Source of the DNA: RQOF01 sp964394475
GTDB lineage: Bacteria > Calditrichota > Calditrichia > RBG-13-44-9
Assembly (NCBI GenBank): GCA_964394475.1
Contig: CAYMXZ010000152.1
Location: 1 to 8,647 of the forward strand
Direction: 5' to 3'
Length of the DNA stretch: 8,647 nt
Part shown: in pieces, positions 6,322 to 8,647 of the stretch
How the letters are laid out: every line of letters starts with the position of its first letter
How positions within the stretch are numbered: the stretch's first letter is position 1
Made by a program: the position numbers and the translations under genes
Notes under the pieces: model-generated
What the model was told of the DNA's origin: nothing
The model's input: only the letters and a program-made list of their open reading frames with translations
Database searches by the model: none

Positions 6322-7002
6322 ATGTTAAAACCGTATAAGCGAATCTCGAAGCGAGAGCTGAAGCAGGATAAGTTTGTAATCTGGACACTGAAAGCCAAAG
6401 AATATGTGGAGAGCCATTCCCGGCTCATTATGTGGGGAACGATCGCTCTACTGGCCGCCGTGCTGATCATCTCATTTATGTCCCGCTCTAAACGACAGGC
6501 CAACCTCAAAGCCAATGAGTTGCTGGGAAAAGCCTCCTTTGCCCTTAACCAGGGCAATATTCAACAGGGTGAAACCCAATTGAAAGAATTAATCGATAAT
6601 TATTCGGGTGTCACCGCCGCCGGTCAGGGTTGCTTTTTGCTGGCGAAATATTACTGGCAGAGGAATGATTATACCAATGCCAAAATTTATTTTCAAAAAT
6701 ATATTGATGATTATTCAGACGACGAATTACTAACTGCAGCCGCCCATGCCGGATTGGGAGATTGTCTCACCCAGGAAGGTAATATTCTGGAAGCAGCTAA
6801 AAATTACGAAAAAGCGGCCCGTATCGATAAGGAATCCCCCCAGACCCCGGCTTATCTGTTCTCAGCTGCTCTGGCCTACCTGCAAGCAAATGATATGAAA
6901 AAAGCCCAAACCATTGCTCAGGAAATTATCAAAAATCATGAGCGCAGTGAGTATAAAAATAAAGCCGACCTGATCATGGCCCAAATAAAGTTAAAAGCCT
7001 AA
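6322..7002 (+). CDS. Membrane-anchored tetratricopeptide repeat protein (YfgM-like layout)
   Basis: The 226-residue protein has a basic N-terminal cytoplasmic part (KRISKRELKQDKFV, residues 6-19), one membrane helix (35-53, LIMWGTIALLAAVLIISFM) and a soluble part filled with helical TPR units near 64-95, 99-131, 138-171 and 176-207. By charge, the N-terminus should be inside and the repeats in the periplasm. This is the layout of YfgM/TPR_21-type proteins, which in E. coli assist the SecYEG translocon and periplasmic folding. The RKELK-DKF head is common in TPR proteins of FCB-type bacteria as I recall them. I chose ATG 6322 because GAGGAG (6310-6315) lies 6 bases upstream; an in-frame TTG at 6283 lacks a ribosome site, and the ATG at 6318 opens only a 6-codon frame. 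It ends 26 bases before a strong terminator, so it is probably a single-gene unit. The partner is unknown. Confidence 0.88.
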   Translation: MLKPYKRISKRELKQDKFVIWTLKAKEYVESHSRLIMWGTIALLAAVLIISFMSRSKRQANLKANELLGKASFALNQGNIQQGETQLKELIDNYSGVTAAGQGCFLLAKYYWQRNDYTNAKIYFQKYIDDYSDDELLTAAAHAGLGDCLTQEGNILEAAKNYEKAARIDKESPQTPAYLFSAALAYLQANDMKKAQTIAQEIIKNHERSEYKNKADLIMAQIKLKA

Positions 7003-7028
7003 CGGCATTTGAAACTCTATTATTTCCG

Positions 7029-7060
7029 AAAGCCAGATCAATTTAGATCTGGCTTTTTTT
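7029..7060 (+). terminator. Intrinsic terminator of the TPR gene
   Basis: AAAGCCAGATC (7029-7039) pairs perfectly with GATCTGGCTTT (7046-7056) around a 6-base loop, and the T-run continues to 7060. The 11-pair stem begins 26 bases after the TPR stop codon. This is a textbook rho-independent terminator on the plus strand. Confidence 0.93.
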
Positions 7061-7391
7061 ATTATATTCTGCTGGAGATTACCGGATGACTTAAAGCAAA
7101 ATGAAGTTTAACAGGGATCTAATTTGACAGGACAACAGGATTGAGGTGATTGATGAGCAGCTTTACTCTTTTTTTATCAGAACTTTATTTAAAAAACTTC
7201 TTTTCATCTATCCTGTTCATCCTGTTTTTCTCTCAAAATTTTATGGAGATAATAATTCGGTCATTTCCTCCACCGATCCTTTTACTGTTTAGTACCTTTG
7301 AAAATTAGTTCGTACAAGAATGGATCACGATCAGTTCTTTGTGATTTGCGCAGATGTGACTGTGGATGTGCTACATCAAGAAATTGTCGGA
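7061..7391. other. Non-coding spacer between convergent genes
   Basis: This 331-base region separates the TPR gene's terminator from the 3' end of the aminopeptidase gene on the other strand. Its left half holds the inverted ACAGGAT repeat listed separately. The right half (7226-7391) holds no feature I can support. A 5-base repeat TCGGT/ACCGA (7257-7261, 7272-7276) is too weak to call as a terminator for the aminopeptidase gene. Confidence 0.5.
7127..7225. repeat. Imperfect inverted repeat built from ACAGGAT units
   Basis: The left arm (7127-7144) reads ACAGGACAACAGGATTGA. The reverse complement of the right arm (7207-7225) is nearly the same: ACAGGATGAACAGGATAGA. Each arm thus has two ACAGGAY units about 8-9 bases apart, and the arms face each other across about 62 bases. 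An extra ACAGGG occurs at 7111-7116. I recall closely similar ATCCTGTnnATCCTGT strings between genes in many unrelated bacteria, which would make this one copy of a dispersed intergenic repeat. It could fold into a long hairpin in either transcript, but no transposase or other associated gene is present. Confidence 0.6.
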
Positions 7392-8351
7392 TTACCTGAT
7401 TTGCAGTTTTCCATTCTTTAAAAGCACAAAGTCATCGATAATCAGGGTGGGGTGGGTGATAATTCCATCCACGTGAAAGCCGACTTTTACATTGCCGCCC
7501 ATGGAGGCATTATTTCCCAATGCCAGATGAACTGTACCGGCTACTTTTTCATCCTCCAGAATCTGACCGGTGATGGTCGCCATATAATTGGTACCGACCC
7601 CCAGTTCAGCCAGATTACGGGCTGGCTCACCGATTTGTTGAATCATTTTATTTAGCCGACGAGCTTCCCTTCCACCCTTTACCTCGACAGCCATCCCATC
7701 GACCACCGTTATTTCCACTGGCAGAGATGTGATTTTTCCAATGCCGGCCATCGATCCATCGACAATGAATTTTCCCTGCGATTTCCCTTCTTCGGGCATC
7801 AGATATGATTCGCCGGAAGGAAGATTGCCGAAAGTTCCTGGCTGAGTAATCAGTCCGGTGGATGAAATGGCTTTGATTCCTTTAATAGGCATGCGAATAT
7901 CGGTTCCTAAGGGAGTGGTGAGGTGAGCCATCTCTCCCTTGGTTAAAATTTCACTGACTTTATAAGTTAAATCGGCGATCTGGTGATAATCGGCATTCAT
8001 GGTGCGAATCATCATCTCCCGGGTAATTCCCGGCATGGTTCCAACCCGACTGCCCGCCTGACAGGCCTCCCGCCGGGCAGTGGTGTGAGTGAGAGACTTA
8101 CTGGTAGGGCACACCACGACTTTCACCCGCTTCATCAACTCAGCAATTTCCGCCGGCGGTTCCTCCCCGTTTACATTTCGTTCTTTCATTTGAACTAAAA
8201 AAGCTTCTTTTGCGATTTCAGCGGCGGCAATATATAGTGCCTGTCCAATCGCTTTTTTAGGCGGATCGGTAATAATCAATACCGTTTCTTCAGGCTTTAC
8301 TGCCATACAATCCCGGATGGCAATCTGTGCAGCTTTTTGTAATGGATTCAT
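7392..8351 (-). CDS. Aminopeptidase-like metalloenzyme (peptidase M29 / NicX-like, COG2309)
   Basis: The 319-residue protein has no signal peptide and is probably cytoplasmic. The C-terminal half carries what look like the metal-binding parts of the M29 family: GESY (180-183, E181), LGVGTNYMATITGQILEDEK (250-269, with E266 and E268), GTVHLALG (272-279, H275) and FHVDGI (292-297, H293 and D295). Known family chemistry is metal-dependent release of N-terminal residues from peptides; the related NicX branch instead opens dihydroxypyridine rings. At 319 residues it is shorter than classical AmpS/AmpT (about 410) and matches the shorter group usually labelled simply aminopeptidase, so the exact reaction is uncertain. 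The start at 8351 has GGAG 7 bases upstream. It is transcribed alone and converges on the TPR gene. A palindromic TATAAT-bearing site lies just upstream. Confidence 0.85.
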   Translation of the reverse strand: MNPLQKAAQIAIRDCMAVKPEETVLIITDPPKKAIGQALYIAAAEIAKEAFLVQMKERNVNGEEPPAEIAELMKRVKVVVCPTSKSLTHTTARREACQAGSRVGTMPGITREMMIRTMNADYHQIADLTYKVSEILTKGEMAHLTTPLGTDIRMPIKGIKAISSTGLITQPGTFGNLPSGESYLMPEEGKSQGKFIVDGSMAGIGKITSLPVEITVVDGMAVEVKGGREARRLNKMIQQIGEPARNLAELGVGTNYMATITGQILEDEKVAGTVHLALGNNASMGGNVKVGFHVDGIITHPTLIIDDFVLLKNGKLQIR

Positions 8352-8371
8352 AACTCATCTCCTGTCAATCT

Positions 8372-8385
8372 CTTATAATTATAAG
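8372..8385 (-). promoter_or_regulatory. Palindrome containing a -10-like TATAAT, upstream of the aminopeptidase gene
   Basis: CTTATAATTATAAG is a perfect 14-base palindrome, 20 bases before the aminopeptidase ATG. Read on the minus strand it contains TATAAT in a position that would give a short leader carrying the GGAG ribosome site. No clear -35 box lies 16-19 bases upstream. The symmetry may mean an operator overlapping the promoter, but an AT-only palindrome is also easily produced by chance. Confidence 0.3.
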
Positions 8386-8475
8386 TTAAGGAGATGTTGA
8401 GAACCAGATAATAATTATTTTCAGTTTAAAATGTTTTTCGTAGAAAAATAAAGTATGCAAAAAATTTTTTAATAG

Positions 8476-8625
8476 ATGAAAAGGATGTTTCCTTGCTACA
8501 GTAATCAAAAACAGATCGATGGCGAAGAATTAATCAATCTTCTTTATGAAAATTCAGTGAGACCTTTTTATCAATCCCTTGTCAATAAAGGCTCAGAAAT
8601 TCCCGATGGTCATTTTGAATTTTAA
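8476..8625 (+). CDS. Possible small ORF of 49 codons, unknown
   Basis: ATG at 8476 opens a 49-codon frame ending at TAA 8623-8625; a second ATG at 8485 is in frame. The product is mixed-charge and soluble-looking (for example IDGEELINLLYENSVRPFY, residues 14-32, likely helical), and its codons favour a purine in the first position as real genes do. Against it: no ribosome site precedes either ATG, and a minus-strand frame open to the right edge, ending at 8582, overlaps its last part. It would be divergent from the aminopeptidase gene. I do not recognise the family. Confidence 0.3.
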   Translation: MKRMFPCYSNQKQIDGEELINLLYENSVRPFYQSLVNKGSEIPDGHFEF

Positions 8626-8647
8626 ATAGAAAGGCCATTTTTCGTCG

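Noticed and set aside
7257..7276. TCGGT/ACCGA hairpin as a terminator for the aminopeptidase gene.
   Set aside because: The stem has only 5 pairs, the loop is 10 bases, and no T-run follows on the minus strand.
7153..7308. A 51-codon plus-strand ORF with a good GAGGTGA ribosome site and a very hydrophobic product.
   Set aside because: It is laid over the inverted ACAGGAT repeat, its hydrophobicity follows from T-rich DNA, and it follows a strong terminator with no promoter in view. A chance frame is the simpler reading.

Overview
The window reads as ordinary bacterial chromosome with AT-rich spacers and clear Shine-Dalgarno sites (GGAGG/AAGGA types) before most genes. That usage argues against a typical Bacteroidetes genome, where such sites are rare. 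The tRNA lacks an encoded CCA. Gene types (SGLT-like sodium symporter, DUF4832-like secreted glycosidase, PflX-like radical SAM protein, membrane-anchored TPR protein) suggest an uncultured Gram-negative lineage, perhaps of the Calditrichota/KSB1 kind. This placement is an inference of low confidence.

Layout. Positions 1-5863 are a block on the minus strand. In transcription order it holds a PflX-like radical SAM protein (5863-4898), a 69-residue membrane protein (4726-4517), aldose 1-epimerase (4181-3126), an SGLT-type sodium/sugar symporter (3069-1315), a probable 44-residue membrane ORF overlapping the symporter's 3' end (1379-1245), and the N-terminal 323 residues of a Tat-exported glycosidase-like protein that runs off the left edge (971-1). 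Positions 6103-7060 are on the plus strand: a tRNA-Arg(CCU), a purine-rich leader with a possible 13-codon ORF, a membrane-anchored TPR protein and a strong intrinsic terminator. A spacer with an inverted ACAGGAT repeat follows (7127-7225). On its far side is an M29/NicX-like aminopeptidase on the minus strand (8351-7392), then a weakly supported 49-codon ORF on the plus strand.

How the genes work together. Epimerase, symporter and exported glycosidase form a coherent sugar locus: sugar would be released outside the cytoplasm, imported with sodium, and its anomers interconverted inside. The symporter keeps the residues that line the sugar and sodium sites in vSGLT and human SGLT1, so glucose or galactose is the best guess for its substrate. 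The remaining genes have no evident link to this locus.

No clearly new multi-gene system is visible. The most interesting item is the 44-residue membrane ORF that starts inside the symporter gene in another frame and continues 70 bases past its stop in sequence that keeps a coding-like composition.
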